From the NCBI GenBank assembly GCA_002162925.1, contig MABC01000026.1:1-59710 (forward strand): DNA of 59,710 bases. Reading direction: 5' to 3'. Source of the stretch: Thalassotalea sp. 42_200_T64. Lineage in GTDB: Bacteria > Pseudomonadota > Gammaproteobacteria > Enterobacterales > Alteromonadaceae. Under the pieces are notes generated by a model. The model searched no databases. It was given only the letters and a program-made list of their open reading frames with translations, and was not told the origin of the DNA. Made by a program: the position numbers and the translations under genes. Shown here piece after piece: positions 6,628-14,532 of this stretch; positions within the stretch are counted from its first letter, which is position 1, and each line of letters starts with the position of its first letter.

Positions 6628-8904
6628 TTAAAAATTAGCGGTAAAGGTCATCGATGCCGTACGAGGTGAACCAATAAAGAAACTTGTGCCATTACCTGTA
6701 CCGGTTGATAAATATTTTTCATCGGTAATATTGGTAATAACGAAAGCGATATCAATTGAGTTGATCGCAGCACTGTCAAAGGCGACAGAGTAACCTGCGT
6801 TGATGTCGAAAACTGTGTAAGATGGTGCATCACCACGTTCACCGGTATATTTGCCCGATGCGCCGACACGGAAATCACCTTTACTATAATCGGTAGATAA
6901 GACAAACATATCATCAACTGAGTCAGTAACTTTATCGCCTGCCGCAAAACCAGGGGCATCGCCAACATAACGAGAATCGTTATTAGTATAAGAAGAATAA
7001 ATGTTCCACTGCTCATTCAAACGGTAATTTAAACTTAATTCAAATCCGTCTGATTCAATCCCACCAACATTAAGGTAAGAGCCATTGGTACCAATACTGT
7101 AATCAATGCCGTCGGCTTCACTACCAGGGGCAATGAAAGTGATTCTGTTTTCAAAGTCAATGGTGTAGTAAGTGGCGGAAAAGTCAATATTACTGTTGCT
7201 ATAGCGTAAACCTAAATCAATATTTTCCGCAGTTTCAGGTTCGATCTGTTCAAGGGCAGAAGCATCACGTTCTAAAACGCCATCTTTTATTGCGGCGAAA
7301 TTTTCACTGTAACCGGCAAATAATTCTATATTCGCATTTAACTGATAAATGCCGCCTATGCTAAAGAGTAGATCAGAATCACTGTTTACCTTGCCCATTT
7401 TCTGGCCTGAGAAGACATCCGTTTTTTCAATGTCAACGAGATACTTTTGCGCGCCAGCATTAATCGATAGGTCACCAAAATCAACAGTATCTTGTACATA
7501 AAGTTTTAAGGTGTCAGTTTGAAATTCATTACTGTATTGGGTCCAATAAGGCGTTGAATCAAAATGATGGTAAACACGGGCATCAACGACTTTATGCCAA
7601 TCTCTAGACTCTTTTCGCTCATTAGATTCGGCCCATAAGCCAAATTGAATGTCGTTCATTGCGATAGTCCATTGAGCATCTACGGTCAGACCTAAACGAT
7701 TTTTTTCATAATGAGTATGGCGGTAAGACATTACGGGTACAGCACTATCGCTATAACATGCAGGGTGTAATCCCGGACCTGAATTCCATGGCCAGGTAAA
7801 GCTTTGGTTACAATTTTCTTGTGGCGCTAATGGTGTGCCATTTTGATCGGTAAATCCATACTTAGAATCAATCGAACCACCTTCATTAACGGGATTCCCT
7901 TCAGCATCAACCGCAGCCACCAAATATGGTGGGATCCAATCGCCGCGGCCTTTGTTTTTGTGGTAATAAGGGGTCACTTGAAAAGATGAATTGCTAGATA
8001 ATTGATAATCAAATTTTAAGTAGCCTAAAGTATTTTCACGTAAGGTTGACCAACCCTCAGCAAACATTTGATCAAAATGTGGAGTGCCGGTCCAGTTCCA
8101 GGTAAGTTGGTCCCAATCCGGGGTTTGATTAAATTGCTCAATGCTGACCGAGTTGTAATTATCTTCATCGGCATCATCATAAGATAAACGACCGGTAATG
8201 CTTAAATTGCCTAATTCAGAAATAAATTTAAGCTCAGCATGTTCTCTTTGCATGCCACCGTTTGAACCTTTTCCCACCCAACGGCTAGTCGACGTTGATG
8301 AATAGCTCATGTAGGCATAAGTATTTTCAAAAATACGCCCGGTATCGTGGCGAATAAAATAACGAGATGCGTCATGATCACCATTGGTATAGGCGATTTT
8401 TGTTGTCTCTTCAAATGCCGGGTCAGCGCTGACAAAATTAAATGTGCCACCAAGTGCCTCAAGAGAAGCCGATGAAATATCAGATGTACCCTGTGACACT
8501 TCAATGGTGCCCATGTTTTCACTGTCTAAATAGCGGTTCGCTTTAGCACCGCCACCATAGTTAGAACCACCGTTTGGAATACCATCAATCGTCATTCCCA
8601 GTTGTTGCTGGTTACCGTCAATGGTGAAGCCGCGCATGGTAATTGACGTAGACCAGTCATCACCACCAAAGGCATCACCTTCATTGATACTAATGCCAGG
8701 TAAATTGTCCATTATCGCGAGTACACTGCTGACAGAAGATTGTTGTTTGACCATGGATGGTGCAATGACATGATTGGCATGTGATAACTTTTTCGCTACC
8801 ACCGTCACTTCTTCTATCACATTCTCGCTATCATCAGCAAAAGCCGATACCGGTAATGAAAGCGCCGAGGATATCGCTAATGCAATGAGGGTTTTTGTAG
8901 ACAT
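6628..8904 (-). CDS. TonB-dependent outer-membrane receptor of a Pho-controlled cluster
   Basis: This 758-residue protein has a signal peptide (about 1-23, ending VSAFA), a TonB box-like segment IEEVTVVAKK at about 29-38, a plug domain to roughly residue 160 (DNLPGISINEGDAFGG, MRGFTIDGNQQQLGMTIDG) and a 22-strand-type barrel ending in a C-terminal Phe. The ribosome-binding site is AGGAAAG. It would import a substrate across the outer membrane using TonB energy. The clustering with phosphatases and a Pho box array at its promoter suggest a phosphorus-containing ligand, an organophosphate, nucleotide or phosphate complex. This is inferred from context, not from the receptor sequence. Confidence 0.88.
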   Translation of the reverse strand: MSTKTLIALAISSALSLPVSAFADDSENVIEEVTVVAKKLSHANHVIAPSMVKQQSSVSSVLAIMDNLPGISINEGDAFGGDDWSTSITMRGFTIDGNQQQLGMTIDGIPNGGSNYGGGAKANRYLDSENMGTIEVSQGTSDISSASLEALGGTFNFVSADPAFEETTKIAYTNGDHDASRYFIRHDTGRIFENTYAYMSYSSTSTSRWVGKGSNGGMQREHAELKFISELGNLSITGRLSYDDADEDNYNSVSIEQFNQTPDWDQLTWNWTGTPHFDQMFAEGWSTLRENTLGYLKFDYQLSSNSSFQVTPYYHKNKGRGDWIPPYLVAAVDAEGNPVNEGGSIDSKYGFTDQNGTPLAPQENCNQSFTWPWNSGPGLHPACYSDSAVPVMSYRHTHYEKNRLGLTVDAQWTIAMNDIQFGLWAESNERKESRDWHKVVDARVYHHFDSTPYWTQYSNEFQTDTLKLYVQDTVDFGDLSINAGAQKYLVDIEKTDVFSGQKMGKVNSDSDLLFSIGGIYQLNANIELFAGYSENFAAIKDGVLERDASALEQIEPETAENIDLGLRYSNSNIDFSATYYTIDFENRITFIAPGSEADGIDYSIGTNGSYLNVGGIESDGFELSLNYRLNEQWNIYSSYTNNDSRYVGDAPGFAAGDKVTDSVDDMFVLSTDYSKGDFRVGASGKYTGERGDAPSYTVFDINAGYSVAFDSAAINSIDIAFVITNITDEKYLSTGTGNGTSFFIGSPRTASMTFTANF

Positions 8905-8943
8905 ATACTTTCCTAAAATGATTTAAGGTTTCAATTGGCGGAG

Positions 8944-8949
8944 AGTATG
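8944..8949 (-). promoter_or_regulatory. Putative -10 element of the receptor operon
   Basis: CATACT on the minus strand lies exactly 10 nt downstream of the last Pho half-site, the same spacing as at the divergent phoA-like promoter. No good -35 is present, as expected for a PhoB-activated promoter. Confidence 0.5.
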
Positions 8950-8959
8950 CTTAACGTTT

Positions 8960-9021
8960 ATGACAAATTACTGACTTAACTGTGACGGTTTAATGATAAA
9001 ACCGTTACATATTTTTTACAG
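8960..9021 (-). promoter_or_regulatory. Pho box array: six half-sites phased at 11 bp
   Basis: Minus-strand heptamers at exact 11-bp steps: CTGTAAA (9021-9015), ATGTAAC (9010-9004), TTATCAT (8999-8993), CCGTCAC (8988-8982), AAGTCAG (8977-8971), TTGTCAT (8966-8960). The PhoB consensus is direct repeats of CTGTCAT or CTGTAAC separated by 4 bp, which is an 11-bp period. Six in a row would hold three PhoB dimers upstream of the receptor operon. Confidence 0.85.
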
Positions 9022-9097
9022 GAACAGGTTAACCAGTTGTATCGTAAGCTTCAGTTTTGAAACTATGTTAATGGGTGAAGTGTATTTTGAGGGGGGG

Positions 9098-9139
9098 ATT
9101 TTGCATGACGACAACTTTTAAGGTGTCGTCATGCAAAAT
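9098..9139. repeat. Perfect 16-bp inverted repeat between the two Pho promoters
   Basis: ATTTTGCATGACGACA and its exact complement flank a 10-nt loop, right after a run of seven G (9091-9097). It lies between the receptor-side Pho array and the phoA-side Pho box. It could act as an insulator or terminator between divergent units, or bind another protein. Confidence 0.75.
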
Positions 9140-9149
9140 TTCATTACTT

Positions 9150-9183
9150 TTGTCTTATTTCTGTAAAGTCGTTCGGTTATTCT
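9150..9183 (+). promoter_or_regulatory. Pho box and -10 of the phoA-like gene
   Basis: TTGTCTT (9150-9156) and CTGTAAA (9161-9167) are separated by 4 bp, matching an 18-bp Pho box. The -10 candidate TATTCT (9178-9183) follows 10 nt later, as at classical PhoB-activated promoters. Transcription should begin near 9190 and read into the phosphatase gene at 9229. Confidence 0.75.
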
Positions 9184-9228
9184 AGTGGCAATTCAATTGA
9201 TTAATGGTTCATTCTAAAGGATAGCTTT

Positions 9229-10875
9229 ATGACTAACAGGCAGGCAATTCCTATAACAATCTTAGCGTTATGTCTAGCGGGTTGTCATTCCGCAGTAAAA
9301 GAGGTTAACGTTACACCACAAGCTATTTCTAATGTTAAAAACGTTATCTTAATGATCGGTGATGGAATGGGAGCTCAGCAGCTTGGTCTTTTGGAAGAAT
9401 ATGCCCGTCGCGCTCCTCAATCTATTTATAACGAAACTGGCAATAAGACGGCGCTTACTAAGCTCGCCGAAGCAGGCCAGGTTGGTTTGTCATTAACCGC
9501 GCCTTTTGGGCCAAATGGTAGCCTAGTGGTAGATTCTGCCTGCTCTGCTACCCAGTTAGCAACAGGCTTAGCTGCCGGCTCTGAAATGATTGGTTTAGAT
9601 CATAACGGCAATATTACTGAGACGATTTTAGAAAAGGCAAAAGCGCAAGGCAAAGCAACGGGGTTGGTTTCTGATACTCGCATTACCCATGCTACCCCAG
9701 CAGCCTTTGCGGCTCATCAGCCACACCGTTCATTTGAAGACAAGATTGCAGAACAGTTAATTGAATCGGGCAATGTTGATGTGTTGTTTTCCGGTGGCGC
9801 GAGAATGTTCTTACCCTCAGATATCAAAACTGATGCCAAAGATCGCCAAGCTATGGTCGAATTAGGCGCGCCGAGTGATATTTATAAAATGTCCAAGCGT
9901 AAAGATAATCGTAACCTTATTGTTGAAGCGAAAAATCAACATGGCTATAGCATCGCGTTTGAACGTGAACAATTAAACAAGATTACAGGTAATAAAGTGC
10001 TAGGTTTATTTGCCAACTCTGGTATGGATGATGGCATCGCTTACAGTGCCTGTAAAAAGACCGGAAATTGCTCACAGCCCTCGTTACGTGAAATGACATT
10101 AGCGGCACTAGAGATCTTATCAAAAGATCCCGATGGTTTCTTCTTGATGATTGAAGGCGGTCAGATTGACTGGGCGGGTCACATCAATGATGCCGGTTGG
10201 ATGTTACATGAAATGTTGAAATTCGATGAAGCCGTAGGGGCGGTCTATGAGTGGATTAAAGACCGAAATGATACGTTATTAGTTGTGACTGCTGATCATG
10301 AAACCGGTGGCTTTGGTTTCAGTTACTCACGTAATAACTTGCCAAAAGAGCAGCTACTAAAGGGGAATGGCATGGTTGGTAACAAGTACAAGCCAAACTT
10401 CAACTTTGGGCAAGTAGAGAATTTAGATCGTCTTTATAAACAAACGGGAACTTTCTACGACATGATGAAGCAAGTTAATGGCGAACGAAATTTCACTGAT
10501 ACCCAAGGACAGCAGTGGGCCGATGCAATTAACCAGTACAGTGATTTTAAAGTGACTGTTGAGCAAGCGTTGCCAATTGTTGAACGAGAACCCAATGAAT
10601 ACCAAGCGGATGATCATTCATATTTATCAGCTCAACAATTCCCGAAAGTACATGACTTTAAAGAATTTTACGTTTATGGAGATGAAATACACGGTAATTT
10701 GATTGGTCGAGCCTTATCTGCAGAGCAAAATGTGGTTTGGAGTACCGGCACGCACACTGCCGCTCCAGTGCCGGTGTATGCCTTGGGTCCAAAAGACGTT
10801 ATCAAACAGTTCTCAACGATGCAGCACCATGTTGAATTAGCACAAAAAATGATGACAGCCTTATTCGCAGAATAA
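9229..10875 (+). CDS. phoA: PhoA-family alkaline phosphatase, probable lipoprotein
   Basis: This 548-residue protein has the lipobox LAGC with lipid-modified Cys19, so it should be membrane-anchored facing the periplasm or the surface. PhoA-family features in order: MIGDGMG at 43-49 (metal Asp), VDSACSAT with nucleophile Ser103, RITHATPAAF, EGGQIDWAGHIND, TADHETGG and the late metal His in GTHTAAPVP. It releases phosphate from phosphomonoesters. AAAGGA lies 8 nt before the ATG. A Pho box lies upstream, and the receptor-phosphatase operon diverges from the same intergenic region. Its stop codon directly abuts the stop of the convergent gene with no bases between them. Confidence 0.93.
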   Translation: MTNRQAIPITILALCLAGCHSAVKEVNVTPQAISNVKNVILMIGDGMGAQQLGLLEEYARRAPQSIYNETGNKTALTKLAEAGQVGLSLTAPFGPNGSLVVDSACSATQLATGLAAGSEMIGLDHNGNITETILEKAKAQGKATGLVSDTRITHATPAAFAAHQPHRSFEDKIAEQLIESGNVDVLFSGGARMFLPSDIKTDAKDRQAMVELGAPSDIYKMSKRKDNRNLIVEAKNQHGYSIAFEREQLNKITGNKVLGLFANSGMDDGIAYSACKKTGNCSQPSLREMTLAALEILSKDPDGFFLMIEGGQIDWAGHINDAGWMLHEMLKFDEAVGAVYEWIKDRNDTLLVVTADHETGGFGFSYSRNNLPKEQLLKGNGMVGNKYKPNFNFGQVENLDRLYKQTGTFYDMMKQVNGERNFTDTQGQQWADAINQYSDFKVTVEQALPIVEREPNEYQADDHSYLSAQQFPKVHDFKEFYVYGDEIHGNLIGRALSAEQNVVWSTGTHTAAPVPVYALGPKDVIKQFSTMQHHVELAQKMMTALFAE

Positions 10876-13104
10876 TTAAAGGATTGCTCTCTGTGCTGCG
10901 ATATTGACATGCACTTCAAGGAGATTAAATCCTTTAACAATGTTTTCGGGCCGGCCCATATCACCCTGTTGATAATCGCAAACTCCGCTTGGAAAGATGT
11001 TAGCAAGTTGCTGAAGATGCTTGTTGATATCAATAGTGCCATAAAAACCACGGTCAATGGCTTGCTCAAGCGGAATTAATTTGCATTTGAAAATGTCACC
11101 GGCCCAATTGCCACCGGCCTGTATGCGGCTGGTGGAAAACATTGGATACGTTTGTTGGCATGTACCCTGCGCTTTGTCGTTCCAATCTCCGTCCCAGGTA
11201 TGTTCACCCTGATCAATTATCTGGCCATCGGCGGCAAAACAAGTGTCGATTAAGCTGCTTGGTTTGGCACTGAGCACATCAGTTCCGAAATCGTTAATCG
11301 TTAACAGCCAATCATCCATTTGCGCAAAAGCTGAAGCGATGGGGGAATAGTCCTTATTGGCAATCCAAATTACATGGTTTTGCGCATGGCCGTTGGCTTT
11401 GATGATCCTCAACCGGGAAAAAAAGGATGCCGACACATGATGCATGTCTAAATCGTCTTCTAAATAATGACGTACATCGATAATGGGTAGATCAATTTTG
11501 CCAATAAACACTTGTCCGGATAAGTAGGCGGCATTCATCGCGGCAAGAGAACCTTGGTGCCTGGCTGCGACTTTATTCGATACCTTAGTGATGTTTTGCT
11601 TACTCCACAATGATAACCATAACGGGATTTTACGGCCCAACGGCGTCATTAACGTTTCTTTTTTCATTTTTTTCTGCACTTTCCAGCCGCCAATTTTTCG
11701 ATTCACATCGAGGAATTCTTTGACCGAAATATCACCACTTTTCAATGCTGACAAACCATATTGCACCCCAACATTATCCCAGGTGGATAACGCATCACCA
11801 TTACTATCGGTACCCAATAGAGACGATAGGTCCTGCCAATAACTCCAGGCGACATCATCCACTACTCTAGGGTGGAAGAAATCTCTGACAAAGCCTTGCT
11901 TCGGGTTATTAATAAAACTGGATAAACCAAAATAACCATTGATGCACTCATTATTACCTTTTGGTAAAGACGGCATAAATCCGGCGGCCACTTGATTTAA
12001 TGGTTGTAAATACGCCGCTCGTTGCGGAAAATTATTGATAGAATTCATCCCTTCAATCAGTTGTCTACGCCGCCAATCTTGCCAAGAGCGCTTCTTGCGG
12101 GCGCGAAACGTAAAGTAGTTATTTAATAAATCGCAGTCTAATGCATAGGTGGTTTGGGTGATCATATCGGGATAAGAATAAAGGGGAATAATACCATCGA
12201 GAATGCCGCTGCTGTTTTGGGCAATTAAGTATTGGGCCAGACCACCTCCTGAGCCGCCGATGCCGACGGTATAAAGTGGTGGGCCATACAAACTGACAAA
12301 CTGTCGTTTTACTCTTCTGGCGGTATCTTCGGCGAGTAGCATATTATAGGTGTAACTGGTTCTATTACCGCTCGAACTGATCACCGCATAGCCATCTATT
12401 AGTTGTTGTAGCTGCCTTTCAATGACGCTTTTGGGTTTTTGTCTGCCTTGGCGATAACCGATACCCGAGCCGCCATTAAATTGATAGATCAGTCGCTTAT
12501 TCCACTGGGTTTGCGCTAATCTGTTGTCAACTTCGGTAATACTTATCGGCATAATCATGGTGTAAATAAAACGGTTGATGCTCCCTTGCTCCACCCTTAA
12601 TAATTGCTTAGTGTTACTGCTGAAATCGGTTTGAGTGGTTAACTGGTTATGTTCGAGTGCTTCAATTTTGCCATCACTATTTATCCGGTAATAACTTAAG
12701 CGCGATGTCACTGAGCAGTCTTTTGAATAGCCAATGATGTGTTTTCTAGAGTCAATATCTTCATAAACTGGCACGCCATAGCCTTGTTGATTGTCAACTA
12801 AGGGTTGGCCCAGAGGGGAATCTAAGGTCATACAATAAAATGGGTATTGTGATGGACCCGAATATAAAGACTCCACCGGGCCCGTTTGGCCAAGGGCTAT
12901 CGGAAAATTAAAATGCTCTGGCGGACGTTGAGTTTTACTGATGTGCTGGTCTATGCTAAGCAACTGATTGCTGGTTTTCGGGGCGATTTTTTTAACTTGC
13001 CGATAATCGTAAGATGTCTGTGGATACATGACATTAATGATTATAAAAATGCTGGCAATGGTACTCAAGATGACAACTGTAAACAGCAATGCTTTTTTAG
13101 CCAT
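10876..13104 (-). CDS. Large membrane-anchored or secreted hydrolase-like protein (possibly DUF6351 family)
   Basis: The start is set at Met 13104 (MAKKALLF), which has GAGGGA about 10 nt upstream. An in-frame ATG at 13122 has no ribosome-binding site. The protein has about 742 residues with one N-terminal signal anchor (ALLFTVVILSTIASIFIIINV) and the rest extracytoplasmic. Visible motifs are IYQFNGGSGIGYRQG, which resembles an oxyanion-hole loop, and TVGIGGSGGGLAQY, a GxSxG-type nucleophile elbow. An alpha/beta-hydrolase core is therefore likely. DVRHYLEDDLDMHH and GHAQNHVIW could supply the acid and His. Length and pattern remind me of DUF6351, but I cannot verify this. It is convergent with phoA with zero spacing and shares the phosphate island. 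No Pho box was found at its start, so co-regulation is unsupported. Confidence 0.6.
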   Translation of the reverse strand: MAKKALLFTVVILSTIASIFIIINVMYPQTSYDYRQVKKIAPKTSNQLLSIDQHISKTQRPPEHFNFPIALGQTGPVESLYSGPSQYPFYCMTLDSPLGQPLVDNQQGYGVPVYEDIDSRKHIIGYSKDCSVTSRLSYYRINSDGKIEALEHNQLTTQTDFSSNTKQLLRVEQGSINRFIYTMIMPISITEVDNRLAQTQWNKRLIYQFNGGSGIGYRQGRQKPKSVIERQLQQLIDGYAVISSSGNRTSYTYNMLLAEDTARRVKRQFVSLYGPPLYTVGIGGSGGGLAQYLIAQNSSGILDGIIPLYSYPDMITQTTYALDCDLLNNYFTFRARKKRSWQDWRRRQLIEGMNSINNFPQRAAYLQPLNQVAAGFMPSLPKGNNECINGYFGLSSFINNPKQGFVRDFFHPRVVDDVAWSYWQDLSSLLGTDSNGDALSTWDNVGVQYGLSALKSGDISVKEFLDVNRKIGGWKVQKKMKKETLMTPLGRKIPLWLSLWSKQNITKVSNKVAARHQGSLAAMNAAYLSGQVFIGKIDLPIIDVRHYLEDDLDMHHVSASFFSRLRIIKANGHAQNHVIWIANKDYSPIASAFAQMDDWLLTINDFGTDVLSAKPSSLIDTCFAADGQIIDQGEHTWDGDWNDKAQGTCQQTYPMFSTSRIQAGGNWAGDIFKCKLIPLEQAIDRGFYGTIDINKHLQQLANIFPSGVCDYQQGDMGRPENIVKGFNLLEVHVNIAAQRAIL

Positions 13105-13432
13105 AACTTGTTCCCTCATCAATTAATACTTCGGAGACTTAGTATAAATTCAGCGAAAAATTATGCTCGACAGGCACAGCCAATAACAACAAAAAACAAA
13201 GACAGGGACGAAAACTTTGAACCGCAAAATTAATATCGCTATTAGATCAATACTAGTACAAATTTTGTGGGTTTTTATCTTCTCCTTCAGTTTTTATCAA
13301 TAAAAAAATCGATGTTCTATCTAACACTTTGATTCACGGTGAGTTTATTAAAACGGGCTATCCTCATCTTGACTTGAGGCGATCTCTATCTAGTATTTAA
13401 GATAACCTGATTGTACTTATTGGCAATGGCTT
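13105..13432. other. Divergent intergenic region with a sigma-70-like promoter for the cysteine synthase-like gene
   Basis: On the plus strand TTGACT (13369-13374) and TAGTAT (13391-13396), 16 bp apart, form a plausible promoter about 35 bp before the start at 13433. On the minus strand TATACT (13146-13141) may be the -10 of the hydrolase-like gene, with no clear -35. I see no gene or Pho box in this stretch. Confidence 0.45.
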
Positions 13433-14497
13433 ATGATAATTGCTCCTACCTTAAACAATGTTACGGAACTGATCGGCAATACCGATTTATTACGAATTAA
13501 CAGCCTGTCTAATTTAACTGGCTGTGACATATTATTAAAATGTGAACAGCAAAACCCCGGTGGCTCGATTAAAGACAGGGCTGCATTGCAACTGGTGCTG
13601 GATGGCATTGCCTCAGGCAATTTGAAACCGGGAATGACGATAGTAGAAGGCACCGCGGGCAATACCGGAATAGGCTTGGCACTGGTGGCTAACTCTTTGG
13701 GTTTTAAGATGCTGGTGGTGATGCCAAAAGGACAAGCTCGCGAAAAAGAGCAGATGATCAGTCTTTATGGCGCGCAATTAAAGTTGGTAGATGCCTACCC
13801 ATTTTCCAACCCCGATCATTTCTATCATACCGCCAAGCGCTTAGGCGAAGAGCATGACGATTATTGGTGGGCCGACCAATTTGAAAATACCAGTAATAAT
13901 AAAGCCCATTATGAAAACACCGGACCGGAAATTTGGCAACAAACAGGGGGTAAAATTGATGCCTTGGTCTCTGTGGTAGGTACTGCAGGGACCATTGCCG
14001 GAAACTCGCGATATTTATCAGAACAGAATCCGCAATTACAAACCTGGCTGGTTGATCCCTCTGGCTCTGGTATTTATGCTTATCTTAAAACTGGCAGCTA
14101 TACCAGTCATGGCAATTCGTTCACCGAGGGGATTGGCATTATGCGCAGTGTGGCTAATTTTCGCCAGGCAAAAATCGATAAGGCAATTACTTTACCCGAT
14201 CAGGATCTGGTCGCCATTTCCCGACATGTTCGTGATTTAGATGGCATCACTTTGGGAAGTAGCTCTGCCCTGAATGTCGCCGGCGCTTTATATGCGGCGG
14301 CAAAAATGGGCAAGGGTAAAACTATAGTGACTTTCAATTGTGATTTGGCCGAACGCTCTTACTCAAAACTCTATAATGAAACGTTTTTAGCCGAAAAAAA
14401 CATCGTCAATAATTATGAAACTCTGCCTGATATGTTCGCCCGATATCAAGCAGAGCCAATTGCTAATGTGGTGCAAGTAAACTCGATACCAATTTGA
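13433..14497 (+). CDS. Cysteine synthase-like PLP enzyme (beta-replacement family)
   Basis: This 354-residue fold-type II PLP enzyme has the Schiff-base lysine Lys47 in NPGGSIKDRAA, the substrate loop EGTAGNTGIGLAL and the phosphate-binding loop GTAGTIAG (canonical GTGGT with one change). The C-terminal extension of about 30 residues is longer than in O-acetylserine sulfhydrylase A (about 320 residues), matching the longer cysteine synthase-like group of marine gammaproteobacteria. The likely reaction is O-acetylserine (or phosphoserine) plus sulfide to cysteine, but a specialised PLP lyase cannot be excluded. The last codons and the stop (IPI-stop) lie inside a REP-like inverted repeat, so the C-terminus may have been altered by repeat insertion. 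Confidence 0.82.
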   Translation: MIIAPTLNNVTELIGNTDLLRINSLSNLTGCDILLKCEQQNPGGSIKDRAALQLVLDGIASGNLKPGMTIVEGTAGNTGIGLALVANSLGFKMLVVMPKGQAREKEQMISLYGAQLKLVDAYPFSNPDHFYHTAKRLGEEHDDYWWADQFENTSNNKAHYENTGPEIWQQTGGKIDALVSVVGTAGTIAGNSRYLSEQNPQLQTWLVDPSGSGIYAYLKTGSYTSHGNSFTEGIGIMRSVANFRQAKIDKAITLPDQDLVAISRHVRDLDGITLGSSSALNVAGALYAAAKMGKGKTIVTFNCDLAERSYSKLYNETFLAEKNIVNNYETLPDMFARYQAEPIANVVQVNSIPI

Positions 14498-14530
14498 TTA
14501 AGTATGACTAGATATTTAATCAACTTGGTA
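14487..14530. repeat. REP-like inverted repeat (TTGATTAA family), copy 2
   Basis: The arms TACCAATTTGATTAA (14487-14501) and TTAATCAACTTGGTA (14516-14530) pair at 14 of 15 positions around a 14-nt centre. It spans the end of the cysteine synthase-like gene and reaches to 3 bp from the end of the convergent malic enzyme gene, so it is a likely bidirectional terminator. Confidence 0.75.
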
Positions 14531-14532
14531 TA

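Noticed and set aside
13105-13200. Pho box for the hydrolase-like gene
   Set aside because: One CTGTCGA heptamer is present on the minus strand but no partner at 11 bp.
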